64,000 bases of DNA. Origin: an uncultured Flavobacteriaceae bacterium (GTDB lineage: Bacteria; Bacteroidota; Bacteroidia; Flavobacteriales; Flavobacteriaceae). Shown here in pieces: positions 34,300 through 43,505 of this stretch (position 1 is the first letter of the stretch; every line of letters begins with the position of its first letter). The stretch covers positions 57,846 to 121,845 of the forward strand of contig CANMLX010000008.1 in the NCBI GenBank assembly GCA_947498845.1, given 5' to 3'. The notes beneath the pieces were generated by a model. The model saw only the letters and a list, made by a program, of their open reading frames with translations, was not told where the DNA came from and ran no database searches. Position numbers and translations under genes: made by a program.

Positions 34300-36453
34300 C
34301 TATTTTTTTATCGTTAATGTTACTTCTTTATTTATTTGTAATGTTTTGGGTGAACCTTGAGTGAACGCTTTGGTGATTTCTGTATTAAAAACCCATAAAC
34401 CATTTTCAAAGATTTCAATACCGATTACTTTCCCTTCAGCATTAAATTTCACTCTTAAATTAGTGTACTTATTTAAGTATTTGGATACTAACTTAGCGTA
34501 GATTGCTTTAAACGCCATTTTAATTTTTCTTTTTTCTGTTTGTGTTACAATTTCATTAATCGTTACAGTAAAAGGTTTTTTAAATTTTATTTTTCCTGAA
34601 ACTTTGGCTTCAGCACCTATAGCTGCATTACTAACATTTTTAGGCATTGGTAAAGGCTGTTTTACTGTTTTTAGCGCACCATCTTTATTAACTATAGTTT
34701 CGTCTACAGCAACAAAAGAGGTGTATTGTGTGGCGAGGTTATATTTTAAACCAAGGTTTGTTACTTCTTGTTTAATATCTTCGGAAAACAACTTGCCATA
34801 ATCGTCTAATTCTGCGATTTTTTTTCGTGCCCATAAGTAGCGTAAGGCCTTATTTTTAGTGCTCAATTGCCCTTGAGATACTTTGTATTCCTGCTTAAAT
34901 CGTTTTTTACCTTGATACCCTGTTATGGTAATCGTTCCTTCTGGCTTTCCTCTATACTTACCATAGATGGTCACTGGTCTTGCAGCAAAAACATCTGGGA
35001 TACTGTTTGGAGAAACATCATAGATATCAAAGCCTTTTGTTTTCAGCTTTACCTGAGTTAGTAATGGGCTTTCTATATAGGCTTTAAAAGCATCGGCTAC
35101 TTTTAATGCTTCACTTTTAGATGTTGCTATAAAAGATTCACTATTAGATACTTTAGCCATGCCTTCAATTAAGTATCTATTAACGCTGGAGCCTATTCCA
35201 AAAGTGAATACATTTGCCTGATCTAAATTGTTTTTAATTAATTGAAACGCTTCTTTTTCTATACTTACATAACCATCTGTAATCACTACCATAGAGCGTG
35301 CACTACTACTATCTGTTCTTGGGAGCTTATAAGCTTCTTTTAAAGCACTAAGCAATTGTGTGCCTCCACCACCTTGGCCTTGTGATAAGAAGCGAATAGC
35401 AGCTTCTATATTTTTTTCATTAGTTTCTACAGGTGAAGTACTAAACACGGTTGAACTTGATGCAAATAATTGTACATTAAAGGTGTCTGTTGCTCTTAGG
35501 TCGCATAATAAATTTCGCATTAATTCTTTAGAAACATCAAGAGGGTAACCATTCATAGAACCAGACACATCTACTATAAAAAGGTATTCTCTGGAAGGCA
35601 CATCTTTTAATTTCACTGTCTTTGTAGGCTCCATTTGATAAGCAAAAAACTTTTCGTCATCATGTTCATAGAGTAATAATCCTGATTGTATGTTGTTTCC
35701 ACGCAGGTTATAGTTTAATATAAAATCTCGGTTAGATGGATTTTTATTGCTTTTAGATAGAAATACTTCGGCGGTTTTTGCATCTGGGTAGTTGATGTTT
35801 ATTTTGTGAGTGTTACTGTTTATGTTTTGAATAATCATACCAGCGTTAATGGTAACAGACATATCAAAATCAAAAGTATCTGCGATACCTTGAGATGTAT
35901 ATGGTGTATTAAACGTTGTTTCTCCGCTTGTGTTTTCTCCAGTAAATCGTGGGCCTACCACACCAGGCGCTACAAATTGATAAGACCCATTGGTAGGGAT
36001 TAACATTTCGGTATAATAAATGTCAATAGCAATGGTATCTTCAGGCATAATATTACCCACATTCATTTGAAAGACATTAGGTCTGTGCTGATCTAATTTT
36101 GCAGCACGTTTCCCTTCGCTTAATGCCGTGTTATATACTTTTTCGGCTTCTTGCTTTTCAAATATTTTAGCATTAACAATGCGGTCACCAATGGTCATTT
36201 GCATGTTATGTACCGCAGCTTGTGTAGATAAAGGGAATACATATTTGGCTTCAATAGGTGTTGTTCCTTTGTTTTCATACACTTGGGTGATACGTACATG
36301 AGCTATAGTCCCAGAGATTTGCACATCTGTTTTTGATGCTTTTAAAGGAATTACAGCATCTTTTGTAGATACAAGTAAATAGGGGCTGTCGCTTTTTTGT
36401 GCATAGCCTATGGATAGGATACAGCAAAGTAAAAATGTAAATAGAATCTTCAT
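34300..36453 (-). CDS. Secreted VIT-domain and VWA-domain protein
   Basis: The start at 36453 is preferred because it opens a signal peptide (MKILFTFLLCCILSIGYAQ) and lies 26 bases after the promoter's expected start point; an upstream in-frame ATG at 36543 lies inside the activator repeats. A VIT domain (vault/inter-alpha-trypsin) covers about residues 35-165 (VRITQVYENKGTTPIEAKYVFPL). A von Willebrand A domain follows from about 280, with the MIDAS DVSGSMNG and later FNVQLFASS and VVITDGYVS. A C-terminal region with LRVKFNAEGKVIGIEIF ends the 717 residues. It probably makes metal-dependent protein contacts in the envelope. Confidence 0.88.
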   Translation of the reverse strand: MKILFTFLLCCILSIGYAQKSDSPYLLVSTKDAVIPLKASKTDVQISGTIAHVRITQVYENKGTTPIEAKYVFPLSTQAAVHNMQMTIGDRIVNAKIFEKQEAEKVYNTALSEGKRAAKLDQHRPNVFQMNVGNIMPEDTIAIDIYYTEMLIPTNGSYQFVAPGVVGPRFTGENTSGETTFNTPYTSQGIADTFDFDMSVTINAGMIIQNINSNTHKININYPDAKTAEVFLSKSNKNPSNRDFILNYNLRGNNIQSGLLLYEHDDEKFFAYQMEPTKTVKLKDVPSREYLFIVDVSGSMNGYPLDVSKELMRNLLCDLRATDTFNVQLFASSSTVFSTSPVETNEKNIEAAIRFLSQGQGGGGTQLLSALKEAYKLPRTDSSSARSMVVITDGYVSIEKEAFQLIKNNLDQANVFTFGIGSSVNRYLIEGMAKVSNSESFIATSKSEALKVADAFKAYIESPLLTQVKLKTKGFDIYDVSPNSIPDVFAARPVTIYGKYRGKPEGTITITGYQGKKRFKQEYKVSQGQLSTKNKALRYLWARKKIAELDDYGKLFSEDIKQEVTNLGLKYNLATQYTSFVAVDETIVNKDGALKTVKQPLPMPKNVSNAAIGAEAKVSGKIKFKKPFTVTINEIVTQTEKRKIKMAFKAIYAKLVSKYLNKYTNLRVKFNAEGKVIGIEIFENGLWVFNTEITKAFTQGSPKTLQINKEVTLTIKK

Positions 36454-36485
36454 GGTTTTAGTGTTTTTAGAATTATTTTTTTTGT

Positions 36486-36556
36486 CAAAAGTATAGGGGA
36501 GGAGTATTGTAATTTGTGGCGCTTTAGAATTCGTTAGCAGCAAACTAGAATTCGTT
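36486..36556 (-). promoter_or_regulatory. Double-direct-repeat promoter B
   Basis: The minus-strand -7 element TACTTTTG (plus 36486-36493) is a perfect TAnnTTTG. TAGAATTCGTT occurs at 36525-36535 and 36546-36556 on the plus strand, period 21 bp. The proximal copy begins 32 bp from the -7 element, exactly as in promoters A and C. No TTTG-like -33 element is present, so an activator is expected. Confidence 0.88.
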
Positions 36557-36559
36557 TAA

Positions 36560-36754
36560 TTACATCATATTGAATAAAATGACACAATAAATTAACACGA
36601 GTAGTGTCACTAGTAATAAAAAGGTAAAACACCTTGTTAGGAATGTTGTTTTTTTAATTTGAACCTCTAGATCCTTTTTATGTTTTACTGGTTTTAAATG
36701 CTCCATTGTTAGATTATCTGCAAAACATGACTTTGTTGCTAATGATTTTTTCAT
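36560..36754 (-). CDS. Small tail-anchored membrane protein
   Basis: 64 residues; a single C-terminal hydrophobic helix (CFTFLLLVTLLVLIYCVILF, about 42-61) follows a charged, presumably cytoplasmic N-terminus. No family is recognised. Codon content alone would not convince, but it has its own promoter C with the start codon 28 bases downstream of the -7 element. That promoter matches those of the neighbouring VIT-VWA and SH3 units, so the frame is likely real and co-regulated. The stop lies 4 bases from the distal repeat of promoter B. Confidence 0.65.
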   Translation of the reverse strand: MKKSLATKSCFADNLTMEHLKPVKHKKDLEVQIKKTTFLTRCFTFLLLVTLLVLIYCVILFNMM

Positions 36755-37073
36755 TGTTATAGTTTTTAAGTGATGCTAAACCAAAAGTACGGGGGAGTGA
36801 TTACTGTATTAGAGCTGTTTTAGAATTCGTTGGCTTTGGGATAGAATTCGTTATGTAGGGGGTAAGAATAAAAAAACGGAAGTTATGAGTAGTGTGTTTT
36901 GTACTTCACTTAATGATAATACTATAATGTGTTTAAAATGAGTTGCTTGTGAAAATGGGAGGGGTTTTACAATAATAAATTAATGTTAATTAACTCATAT
37001 TAACACTAAAAAGAGCGATACAGGAATGGATGTTGATGCATACCAGTTTTTATTAATCATTTAAACAAGCATT
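36755..37073. other. Intergenic region between divergent genes
   Basis: These 319 bases contain promoter C (36782-36852) for the minus-strand small protein and an AT-rich leader for the barrel protein at 37074. Nothing else was recognised. Confidence 0.5.
36782..36852 (-). promoter_or_regulatory. Double-direct-repeat promoter C
   Basis: The minus-strand -7 element TACTTTTG (plus 36782-36789) and TAGAATTCGTT at 36821-36831 and 36842-36852, period 21 bp. The proximal copy begins 32 bp from the -7 element. The start of the 64-residue protein at 36754 is 28 bases downstream. Confidence 0.88.
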
Positions 37074-37760
37074 ATGAAAAACACCGTTTTATTTTTAGCA
37101 TTATTTATTTATTCGTTATCGTTTTCACAAAAAAAAGATACGTTTTTAATTCGCAAAAACACTATTGAAATTACTGGGGACACCTCATTATGGCTTAATA
37201 CTAACGAAAGAGAATCTACTAATGAGAATTATACAGGTGAATATGATAATCTTAACTTTAATTTTTCGCCCAATTTGGGCTATGCAATTAAGGATAACTT
37301 AATTATTGGTCTTGGAGCTGGTTATGGACATAATTATAATAAGTCAAAACATGAAAATAATAACCCATCAAAATATAAAAGTGAAGGTAATAGTTATTCT
37401 GTTTTTTCTTATGTAAAAAAATATGTCCCTTTAAATAATAAACTAGCCATTGGAGTTAGAGGTGAGGTATCGTATTCACATACAGATTCTAAAAGTAAAT
37501 CTTATGGAAACACTACCGAAGATGAATCGTATAGGCATAATGAATCGGATGGCATTTTTATTGGGCTTAGACCTGATATAAGCTTTTTTATAGCTAAAAA
37601 AATAATTTTAAAAGCTAATATAGGAGCATTGGGGTATAATAGCTCCAAATCAAAAAATAACATAGGAGAAGAAGACGAATATGAAAATAAAAGTAAAAGG
37701 TTTAATTTTTCATTTAATACTGCAAATCTTGGAGCAGGACTTACTTTTTTATTGAATTAA
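37074..37760 (+). CDS. Outer-membrane beta-barrel protein (porin-like)
   Basis: 228 residues with a signal peptide (MKNTVLFLALFIYSLSFSQ). The mature part shows repeated amphipathic strands with Gly/aromatic turns (LNFNFSPNLGYAIKDNLIIGLGAGYGHNYN, SVFSYVKKYVPLNNKLAIGVRGEVSYSH) and ends with Phe-Leu-Leu-Asn, close to the aromatic-terminal pattern of barrels. This fits a small eight-stranded outer-membrane barrel of the OmpA/OmpX-like fold used by many flavobacterial surface proteins. No enzymatic motif is visible. It converges with the TonB receptor gene across the terminator at 37778-37817. Confidence 0.8.
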   Translation: MKNTVLFLALFIYSLSFSQKKDTFLIRKNTIEITGDTSLWLNTNERESTNENYTGEYDNLNFNFSPNLGYAIKDNLIIGLGAGYGHNYNKSKHENNNPSKYKSEGNSYSVFSYVKKYVPLNNKLAIGVRGEVSYSHTDSKSKSYGNTTEDESYRHNESDGIFIGLRPDISFFIAKKIILKANIGALGYNSSKSKNNIGEEDEYENKSKRFNFSFNTANLGAGLTFLLN

Positions 37761-37777
37761 AACGATGAAATTTTTTT

Positions 37778-37817
37778 AACACAAAAGGTGAGAACATAAG
37801 TTTTCTCCTTTTGTGTT
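37778..37817. terminator. Bidirectional terminator
   Basis: AACACAAAAGG...AGAA (37778-37794) pairs with TTCTCCTTTTGTGTT (37803-37817); the stem has a two-base bulge. The AT-rich base gives U-tracts on both strands between convergent genes. Confidence 0.75.
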
Positions 37818-37844
37818 TATTTATAATAGCGGTTTAACCACTTT

Positions 37845-40800
37845 TTAAAAACGATATTTTAGACCAAATTGTGCTCTCCAACGAGAATTAAACAAATCGG
37901 TTACGTAAGGAGTTGTACCTTCAGGAATATTGAACTGAAATTGAGGCTCATTGTTTTCTATGCCTCTAAAATCTAAAAGACTAAAGCTGGAGTTTACCAC
38001 ATTGGGAACAAAGACCAAACGTCCCCAGTCTCTATTAATAAAATTAAAAACATTGAGTATATCCATAGAAAACGATAACGCATCACCGTTTTTTAAATGT
38101 AATGCATATTCAAGTTTCATATCTAATTCGTGATTCCAAGGAGTTCGAGCACCATTTCTTTTAGCTACTTGCCCTCTGCGTTTTCTAAGATAAGAATCGC
38201 CTTCTATAAAGGTATTTAAACGTTCCCATTGTTCTGCTGCACTTACAGTTACATTGCCCGATGCGTCTGTAATATCAATTAAATTGATTTCTGTAGCATC
38301 TCTGGGGACATAAACAATGTCATTTCTAGAAGAACCGTCTCTATTTAGATCGCCACGATATACATAAGTAAATGGACTTCCTGCTCTTCCATTGTATAAG
38401 ACCGATATAAAACCAGTGCCACTTTTTCCGATGTCAAAATTATACGAATGGCTACTTACAAATTTATGTCTTAGGTCAAAATTTGAAAATGATAATGCAG
38501 GGTCATTGCCTACCAATGCTTGATTCCATTCAAAATTAGCAGCTGGTGAACTTCGCACCGTACTGGATATGTCTTTGCTCATGCCATAAGTATAGCCTAA
38601 ATAACCGCTATAATTGCCTGCTTGTTTGCTGAGTCCAAAAGTGAGGTTATATCGAAACCCTTTGTCTGTATTGGTTAGTAAAAATACATTAGTAAAGTTG
38701 GGATTGATTTTTATGGCATCTCCTGTTTCTAAAAAATACGGACGGTTATCTGCGCCACTAAAATTGCCCACATTATTTTGTCTATTAATGGATTGAAAAA
38801 GTAATCCGTTAAGAACTTCGGTATAGGTTGCTTCTAAATCTATTGTCCATTGATTAGGGAATTTTACCTTAAAAGCAATATTTGTTTTCCAGTCTCTTGG
38901 TAAACTAAAGTTAGGATCGATCAAGTTAATCTCTGTTAAATTGGGTTGTGTGCTTCTCAGGTCTTCAAGATTTTCGGTAAGTGAAACCGACTCATTGGGG
39001 CGCAAATCTATATTGAAGTACTCCGTTCCTGAAATGTATTCTGCGTAAGCGAACCATAGATAAGGAATACGACCCGAGAACAGTCCCGTTCCGCCTCTCA
39101 ATGTATATTTTCCATCGTCATCAATTTTATAATTGAATCCAAATCTTGTATTTAATTGTGGCATTTTGGATATGGTATTATCAAATCGTGAAAACTCTGG
39201 TGTGCTTAAAACGGCTTCACTTACAGGAAGTCGTTGTGTTAGGTATTGACCGTCCAGACGAATACCAGCTGTTATTTCCAATTTTTCGTTGATACGAAAA
39301 TTATCTTGTAAAAAGGCAGCAGCTTCCAATACGCCAATAGTCGCAGAGGGACGATTGTTTACAAAGTTCAGACTATTATTGTTACTATTGTAAACGCCTC
39401 GTATTCGTGCTGGTCTATCATTCAAGAAATCATTTACCGAACGGTATTCCCACCGTCCGTTCCAGGCAGAAAGAAAACCATAATCTACATCATGCAATTG
39501 ACCAAATACACCTGTTGTAAAATGATGCTTATCCACGTTAAAAGTATAAGTGTCTGCGACTTGTAAGGTTGAAAAATTTGTATTGTAGACAGATGCTTCG
39601 CGATATGTACCAGCGAAAATACGGGCGGCCGATGATGTCGCGATTTGAATATGTGGAAACACGCGCCCCTCAAAATCACGATTTTCTTTTACGGTATTGT
39701 ATCCTATAGATAGTTTGTTGGTACTTCCAGATTGGAAGTTTGATTTTAATTCTATCGCTAGACTGTTAGCAACACTTTTATGTCTATAGCCTTGATTTCC
39801 AAAATTAAAGAATGTACTATTCCACTCTAGATTATCTGTAAAACTGTTTACATAATTGTTACGAAAGGTCAATTTATGTATCTTAGATAGATTATAGTCT
39901 AATCTTGTAAATAATTTAGAGCTAGCTGTTTGTAGGTCAGCGTTCTGAAATGCACCTGGATCGTAGCTATATTCATTTAGTAATCTTTCCCTGATGGCTG
40001 TAACATCTTCCAAAGCAATATTAGAAGTGCTGCTTCCAGGTGCATTAAGGACAGGGAAATTTGATAAAGCTTGTTCAAAATTCACGAAATAAAACAACTT
40101 ATCCTTTACAATAGCACCGCCTATACTACCTCCAAATTGAATATCATAAAAGGATTGCACGTCTTGTTCTGCTCCACCTGCAAAACTACCTATGAGGTTT
40201 TGGTTATTACCATAACCATATACTTCTAATTTAGTATTATTTGTACCATTTTTGGTTACTAAGTTGATACTTGCGCCATTAAAATTACCGATACTAACAT
40301 CAAAAGGCGATAGTTTTACGCTCACTTGTTTTACTGCTCCAAGCCCGATGGGCTGACTTTTGGAAAGACTACCTGGTGTGCCATTAGCAGATGAGCCTGA
40401 AGCACCACTGGCAGGTTCTTGAAAGCCTATAATGTCGTTATTGGCTATTCCATCAATATTTAAATTATTAAATCTATTGCTTGCACCTCCAAAAGAATTC
40501 AGGTTGTTTTCAGGAAGATTTTTGGTTAAATCTTGTATACTTCTATTTATGGTAGGTGTTGCTTTTATTGCTTTACGATTCAATACTGTTTCATTACCAC
40601 TTTTCTTTGGGATTGACTCTGTAGTAATAATTATTTCTTGCAATGATGTGTTTTCTTCTTGCAAAAGAAAATCTTTAATAGTGGCAGTTCCAAGATTAAT
40701 TACAATATTATTTTCCTCTATTGTTTTATAACCCAAAAAAGAAATACTTACTTTATAAGAATTACCAGGAGGAATATTGTTTAGCCTATAGAAACCACTT

Positions 40801-40979
40801 TCTTGTGATATTGCTCCGTAGGTAAAACGTGTTTCTGTATCTGTTAGGACAATATTTGCAAAAGCTATAGGATTGTTTTCACTATCTTTTAATTTACCTT
40901 GAAGATTTCCTGTGGTTTCTTGAGCAGAGGTTATGGTGGTTATTAATGCTAAGAATAGTGAAGTTAGGATATATTTCAT
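37845..40979 (-). CDS. TonB-dependent receptor, Oar-like, with carboxypeptidase-regulatory-like N-terminus
   Basis: 1044 residues. A signal peptide (MKYILTSLFLALITTITSAQ) is followed by a carboxypeptidase-regulatory-like domain (about 22-105, GNLQGKLKDSENNPIAFANIVL). The plug follows with IQDLTKNLPENN and a Gly/Ser-rich insertion (EPASGASGSSANGTPGSLS). A 22-stranded barrel ends in RAQFGLKYRF, the terminal aromatic typical of outer-membrane barrels. The organisation matches Oar/TonB-dependent receptors rather than SusC. No SusD-like partner is adjacent. The substrate is unknown. Confidence 0.92.
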   Translation of the reverse strand: MKYILTSLFLALITTITSAQETTGNLQGKLKDSENNPIAFANIVLTDTETRFTYGAISQESGFYRLNNIPPGNSYKVSISFLGYKTIEENNIVINLGTATIKDFLLQEENTSLQEIIITTESIPKKSGNETVLNRKAIKATPTINRSIQDLTKNLPENNLNSFGGASNRFNNLNIDGIANNDIIGFQEPASGASGSSANGTPGSLSKSQPIGLGAVKQVSVKLSPFDVSIGNFNGASINLVTKNGTNNTKLEVYGYGNNQNLIGSFAGGAEQDVQSFYDIQFGGSIGGAIVKDKLFYFVNFEQALSNFPVLNAPGSSTSNIALEDVTAIRERLLNEYSYDPGAFQNADLQTASSKLFTRLDYNLSKIHKLTFRNNYVNSFTDNLEWNSTFFNFGNQGYRHKSVANSLAIELKSNFQSGSTNKLSIGYNTVKENRDFEGRVFPHIQIATSSAARIFAGTYREASVYNTNFSTLQVADTYTFNVDKHHFTTGVFGQLHDVDYGFLSAWNGRWEYRSVNDFLNDRPARIRGVYNSNNNSLNFVNNRPSATIGVLEAAAFLQDNFRINEKLEITAGIRLDGQYLTQRLPVSEAVLSTPEFSRFDNTISKMPQLNTRFGFNYKIDDDGKYTLRGGTGLFSGRIPYLWFAYAEYISGTEYFNIDLRPNESVSLTENLEDLRSTQPNLTEINLIDPNFSLPRDWKTNIAFKVKFPNQWTIDLEATYTEVLNGLLFQSINRQNNVGNFSGADNRPYFLETGDAIKINPNFTNVFLLTNTDKGFRYNLTFGLSKQAGNYSGYLGYTYGMSKDISSTVRSSPAANFEWNQALVGNDPALSFSNFDLRHKFVSSHSYNFDIGKSGTGFISVLYNGRAGSPFTYVYRGDLNRDGSSRNDIVYVPRDATEINLIDITDASGNVTVSAAEQWERLNTFIEGDSYLRKRRGQVAKRNGARTPWNHELDMKLEYALHLKNGDALSFSMDILNVFNFINRDWGRLVFVPNVVNSSFSLLDFRGIENNEPQFQFNIPEGTTPYVTDLFNSRWRAQFGLKYRF

Positions 40980-41089
40980 TATTAATAAAAGTATTGTAAC
41001 TGTAAGCGTTTAACCTTACACTTTAGAAATTAATTTAATTCGAGAAGAGCTTAATGGAAATCTTGTGAATTTCGCACTAACAAAGTATT

Positions 41090-41773
41090 TTATAGAGAGT
41101 ACGCCAAAGGAGAACCTTTATTGAATACGATGTATTTAGGCAGAAGTAGTGCCTTTAATTTATTAGAAAAAAGAATAGTGCTATCCTTATTTATGATGGA
41201 TGAAATTATCTTTCGAAGATTAGCATCTTTAACAGTTTGAAGATGTAAGCGTTCTAAATCAGCATAAAAATCGATATCTCTTAACCTAGGAAGGATTGCA
41301 TATTCTAAGAGGTCACTTTTAAAGTAATAGACTATTTCTCTGTACAATGTTTTCGTGCCCCAATTAAAATTAAGAAACGTATGTCTATCAAACTTTTCTT
41401 TTGAAATTCCTAATAGATAAAACCCACCATCAAAGGTGCTTCCAATACTCGCTTTTTTATTCAGTATAGCTTTTTCAGCTTCGGTAATATGTGCTACTTT
41501 TAATTGAGGACAGTCGTTTCCTATTGTTATAATATTACTATAACCCTTATCGAAAACATGTGCTATAGCATTTGTAAAACGTTCACCAAAATTACAGCCT
41601 ACTTGTGTGGTTTCATCATAAATAATAACTGGTAAACCACTTTGTTGGGCAGTATTTATTGTATGGTTATGTAAGGCCTCTATAATGGAGTTTTGCGCTA
41701 AAAAAGGCTTGTGTTTTAGTTCTTCTTTTATAGAACGCGCAAAGATTAATATAGCGGTTTTGCTTTTTGGCAC
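41090..41773 (-). CDS. DUF2064/TIGR04282-family glycosyltransferase-like protein
   Basis: 227 residues. The GT-A-like motifs are visible: TAILIFARSIKEELKHKP at the N-terminus, GERFTNAIAHVF, IITIGNDCPQL (a D-containing strand typical of the family) and ASIGSTFDGGFYLLGI. This is the family known as DUF2064 or TIGR04282, members of which occur in arsenosugar or other sugar biosynthetic contexts. Its partner genes are not visible here, so the substrate is unknown. It lacks a signal peptide and should be cytoplasmic. It stands on its own downstream of the TonB receptor promoter region. Confidence 0.88.
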   Translation of the reverse strand: MPKSKTAILIFARSIKEELKHKPFLAQNSIIEALHNHTINTAQQSGLPVIIYDETTQVGCNFGERFTNAIAHVFDKGYSNIITIGNDCPQLKVAHITEAEKAILNKKASIGSTFDGGFYLLGISKEKFDRHTFLNFNWGTKTLYREIVYYFKSDLLEYAILPRLRDIDFYADLERLHLQTVKDANLRKIISSIINKDSTILFSNKLKALLLPKYIVFNKGSPLAYSL

Positions 41774-41911
41774 TTGAGATTTTATTCTTTTGTAAGGTAA
41801 GTACGAATAGTCGTGTTATGTGGTTTTAAATTACAGAGAAGATATTATAAATGTTCGTTTTTTTGCCTTGAGTTATTATTAAGATAAGGTTTTTTCTATG
41901 TTCGATTTTTA

Positions 41912-42817
41912 TCAGATGATAAATAATTTAGTTACCACTGTTATTTGTGAATTACTATTTCTATCTGAAATTTTGATATTTAAAGTTAGCACACCATCTA
42001 AATCAAAGTCCTTTACTTCAGACATGTTAAATGGGATCTTAATATTTGGATTTAGTATTTTCCCATTCTCACATTTTGACGTTAAGTATACTACTTTGCT
42101 AACAAGAGTTTTATTCGATTCATCAACAATAGAGTAATTTATATTGAAAGCGATTTTATCATCTCTTATAGTATAATTTTTGATATCCTTAAAAGTTAAA
42201 ATTAAGTATTCATTTTTTTCTATAATATTATCAATGAGTAAGTTTCGACTATTTTCAGAAAATAGAAATCCTTCTGAGAAATCAATTCCTTTCTTTTTAA
42301 TAATTAAATGAGGATTTTGATTTGGAATAACCTTAAAATCTAATTTTATATTTAATCTATTTCTACTTTTAGTATCTCGAATAGCACATAGCATTGTATA
42401 TTCTTCCCCAGAATGAATACCATTAATCAATAACATAGGGTAATAAGGTAAAAGAGGGATGTTAAGGGAGTTTTTAGAATTTTCTTTAACTTCAAGATCT
42501 AAACCATACAAAGAGGATTTATGAAAAATAGTATCTCCTTTTTTAGAGACTAAAATTAAATCTATATTTGGGTAGTATTTACCGTCAATTTTAGTTAACC
42601 CTTTTATTTCGTTTAGGTTAATAGATATTTGCTGTCCGTATTTAAAAATAGAGGAAGAAATAATATTTTCTTTACTTGATATAAAAATAGACTTAGCGTC
42701 TAGACCAGATTTAGTTAATTCTATTGTATTTGGAGTTACCTTTGTTTTTTGCCCATACAGTTTGTATATGGATATAAAAAACAGACTATAAAGTAGCATT
42801 ACTTTAAGTAATTTCAT
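41912..42817 (-). CDS. Hypothetical secreted protein
   Basis: 301 residues, family not recognised. A signal peptide (MKLLKVMLLYSLFFISIYKLYGQ) is clear. The remainder is a series of beta-strand-like segments with two central tracts (LILVSKKGDTIFHKSS, YLILTFKDIKNYTIRDDKIAF) and a C-terminus ending TVVTKLFII, without a T9SS sorting domain. It may be an envelope beta-sandwich protein. Only one Cys pair region (SKCENGKI, LCAIRDT) is present. No functional clue comes from the neighbours. Confidence 0.6.
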   Translation of the reverse strand: MKLLKVMLLYSLFFISIYKLYGQKTKVTPNTIELTKSGLDAKSIFISSKENIISSSIFKYGQQISINLNEIKGLTKIDGKYYPNIDLILVSKKGDTIFHKSSLYGLDLEVKENSKNSLNIPLLPYYPMLLINGIHSGEEYTMLCAIRDTKSRNRLNIKLDFKVIPNQNPHLIIKKKGIDFSEGFLFSENSRNLLIDNIIEKNEYLILTFKDIKNYTIRDDKIAFNINYSIVDESNKTLVSKVVYLTSKCENGKILNPNIKIPFNMSEVKDFDLDGVLTLNIKISDRNSNSQITVVTKLFII

Positions 42818-43139
42818 TTTACAAGTTTTTGTGGTTAAAATTGATTTTTACTCTAAATAACATTATAGGCTTCCCTTAATTAGCACTATTTTTTTAGAAA
42901 ATCATTTTCAAAATGTTCACCTGTAAAATTATGGTTTTATTGTTTTGCTTTCTTAAAACGTCCTCAAATTCGGTTATTTATTTTTCGATTAAAACCAAAA
43001 GCTGATTACAAGATTCTTCATCAATATAAATTAACTAGTCGAATGTTGTGAAATAACAAGCCGACTGATAAACTCCAACACTTGTTAAGTTTAGTAACCC
43101 AATAAAGCGTCCATTTTTACTTTAGCGCACTGGTATACA
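42818..43139. other. Intergenic region with possible decayed coding DNA
   Basis: On the minus strand near 42890-43110 one frame reads, with two internal stops, as protein-like peptides (VYQSACYFTTFD, LIYIDEESCNQLLVLIEK, ITEFEDVLRKQNNKTIILQ). It may be a dead gene. Nothing else is visible in this 322-base stretch. Confidence 0.35.
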
Positions 43140-43496
43140 TCAATTTAAGATTAAAGAATAATCTATATCATCAATTTTTAACCAAGGTAATTTAGTTTTA
43201 TTTAATGCATTTGCTACAAGGGTCTTTAACTCATTTATTTCTTCTCGTTTAAACATTAAAACAAGATTTTTTTGTAGCGAAGGAATAGGGATTTTACGTT
43301 TTACCTTGGCATAAGCATATTTCTCTTCCCAATACGCCATTTCTATATTTAAAATATAATTTTTAAACTGCTCAAATTCGTTTTCATTGAATTCAAGATA
43401 AATATTATTGAACTCCAAGTGGTAAATATGGCATTGACAACATATTGATAGTTCTCCGCTTCTTACCTTAGCTATTGTTTTTAAATTATCACACAT
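43140..43496 (-). CDS. Small DUF6686-like protein
   Basis: 118 residues. The pattern CCQCHIYHLEFNNIYLEF ... EFEQFKNYI resembles DUF6686-type proteins, in which a CxxC-like start is followed by a strand-turn-strand and a helix. The role of that family is unknown. No signal peptide is present. It sits 9 bases after the PepSY-reductase gene's end, at the tail of the iron/haem gene cluster. That context hints at metal handling, but this is only association. Confidence 0.6.
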   Translation of the reverse strand: MCDNLKTIAKVRSGELSICCQCHIYHLEFNNIYLEFNENEFEQFKNYILNIEMAYWEEKYAYAKVKRKIPIPSLQKNLVLMFKREEINELKTLVANALNKTKLPWLKIDDIDYSLILN

Positions 43497-43505
43497 AAAT
43501 TATTT

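Noticed and set aside
36454..36543. Upstream in-frame start of the VIT-VWA gene
   Set aside because: It would place the start inside the activator repeats and ahead of the promoter start point, and would bury the signal peptide.
37845..40979. Reading the Oar-like receptor as a SusC of a polysaccharide-utilisation locus
   Set aside because: No SusD-like lipoprotein or glycoside hydrolase genes adjoin it, and the plug and tail fit Oar-like receptors.
41898..42137. 79-residue plus-strand frame in the hypothetical secreted protein
   Set aside because: Antisense to a gene with a good signal peptide; no promoter or domain supports it.
42429..42460. AGGGT-containing stretch as a further ECF-type promoter
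   Set aside because: It lies inside a coding region and lacks TGT at the 15-base spacing.
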